From assembly GCA_021413845.1 (NCBI GenBank), contig JAIOPP010000026.1:62001-126000 (forward strand): a stretch of DNA of 64,000 nt, read 5' to 3'. Source of the DNA: Planctomycetia bacterium (GTDB lineage: Bacteria > Planctomycetota > Planctomycetia > Pirellulales > PNKZ01). A model generated the notes under the pieces. It had not been told where the DNA came from. It saw only the letters and a program-made list of their open reading frames with translations, and did no database searches. Of this stretch, positions 63,972 through 64,000 are shown piece by piece (positions within the stretch are counted from its first letter, which is position 1; each line of letters opens with the position of its first letter). Both the position numbers and the translations under genes were made by a program.

Positions 63972-64000
63972 GGCGCGCTCGTCGTCGGGTAGGGTGGGTC

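Overview
The window looks like a piece of a high-GC Planctomycetes chromosome, probably of the Pirellulales/Pirellulaceae type. This is inferred from gene content: a DUF1549/DUF1553 protein with a DUF1501 partner, several secreted proteins and lipoproteins with no clear function, two membrane-anchored Ser/Thr kinases (one with WD40 repeats beside an ECF sigma factor), a TPR-CHAT protein, LL-diaminopimelate aminotransferase and a bacterial topoisomerase VI. No rRNA, intact tRNA or CRISPR array was found.

Layout. 0-2.2 kb is accessory DNA: a degenerate tRNA-like sequence, a ribbon-helix-helix gene with two matching operator palindromes, an IS1-type transposase, a small zinc-ribbon protein and a tiny membrane protein. 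2.2-10.8 kb is mostly housekeeping: holA flanked by copies of a palindromic repeat, a proline/threonine-rich lipoprotein, dapL, a helical-repeat lipoprotein, and putA on the opposite strand. 11-16.7 kb is an operon of an anti-sigma-like protein, an exported helical protein, DUF1549/DUF1553 and DUF1501, closed by a strong terminator. ilvB (17-18.8 kb) has its own promoter and terminator. A GT25 glycosyltransferase follows. Next comes a MarR regulator, flavin halogenase-like enzyme and cation/proton antiporter operon (20-23.2 kb), whose promoter carries a MarR-type palindrome and predicts a leaderless mRNA.

25.3-29.9 kb holds topoisomerase VI subunits B and A, with a lower-GC nucleotidyltransferase gene between them. 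Then come a prepilin peptidase, an SGNH hydrolase, a beta-propeller lipoprotein and a BON-domain protein. 34.4-45.1 kb is rich in carbohydrate-active enzymes (heparinase II/III-like, GH5, sialidase-like, DUF4838) together with a D-aminoacylase.

46-58.1 kb is the most unusual stretch. It has a secreted thioredoxin-fold protein, a 1409-residue protein that repeats that whole architecture and adds TPRs and a CHAT protease domain, two Ser/Thr kinases and an ECF sigma factor. In the CHAT fusion the first cysteine of the CPPC motif is valine. I read this as a possible envelope stress or regulated-proteolysis module. The gene neighbourhood and homology are seen in the sequence; the system-level function is inference.

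The right end begins with a Y-family DNA polymerase whose start overlaps a perfect palindrome matching the TGTTC-N4-GAACA form described for Verrucomicrobia LexA. A 3' half of tRNA-Pro follows, which looks like an attachment-site scar. Beyond it are a DUF5681-like small protein and a large restriction-methyltransferase (MmeI/type IIG-like or DrmMI-like) with an AT-richer specificity region. This suggests an integrated defence island continuing past the window.
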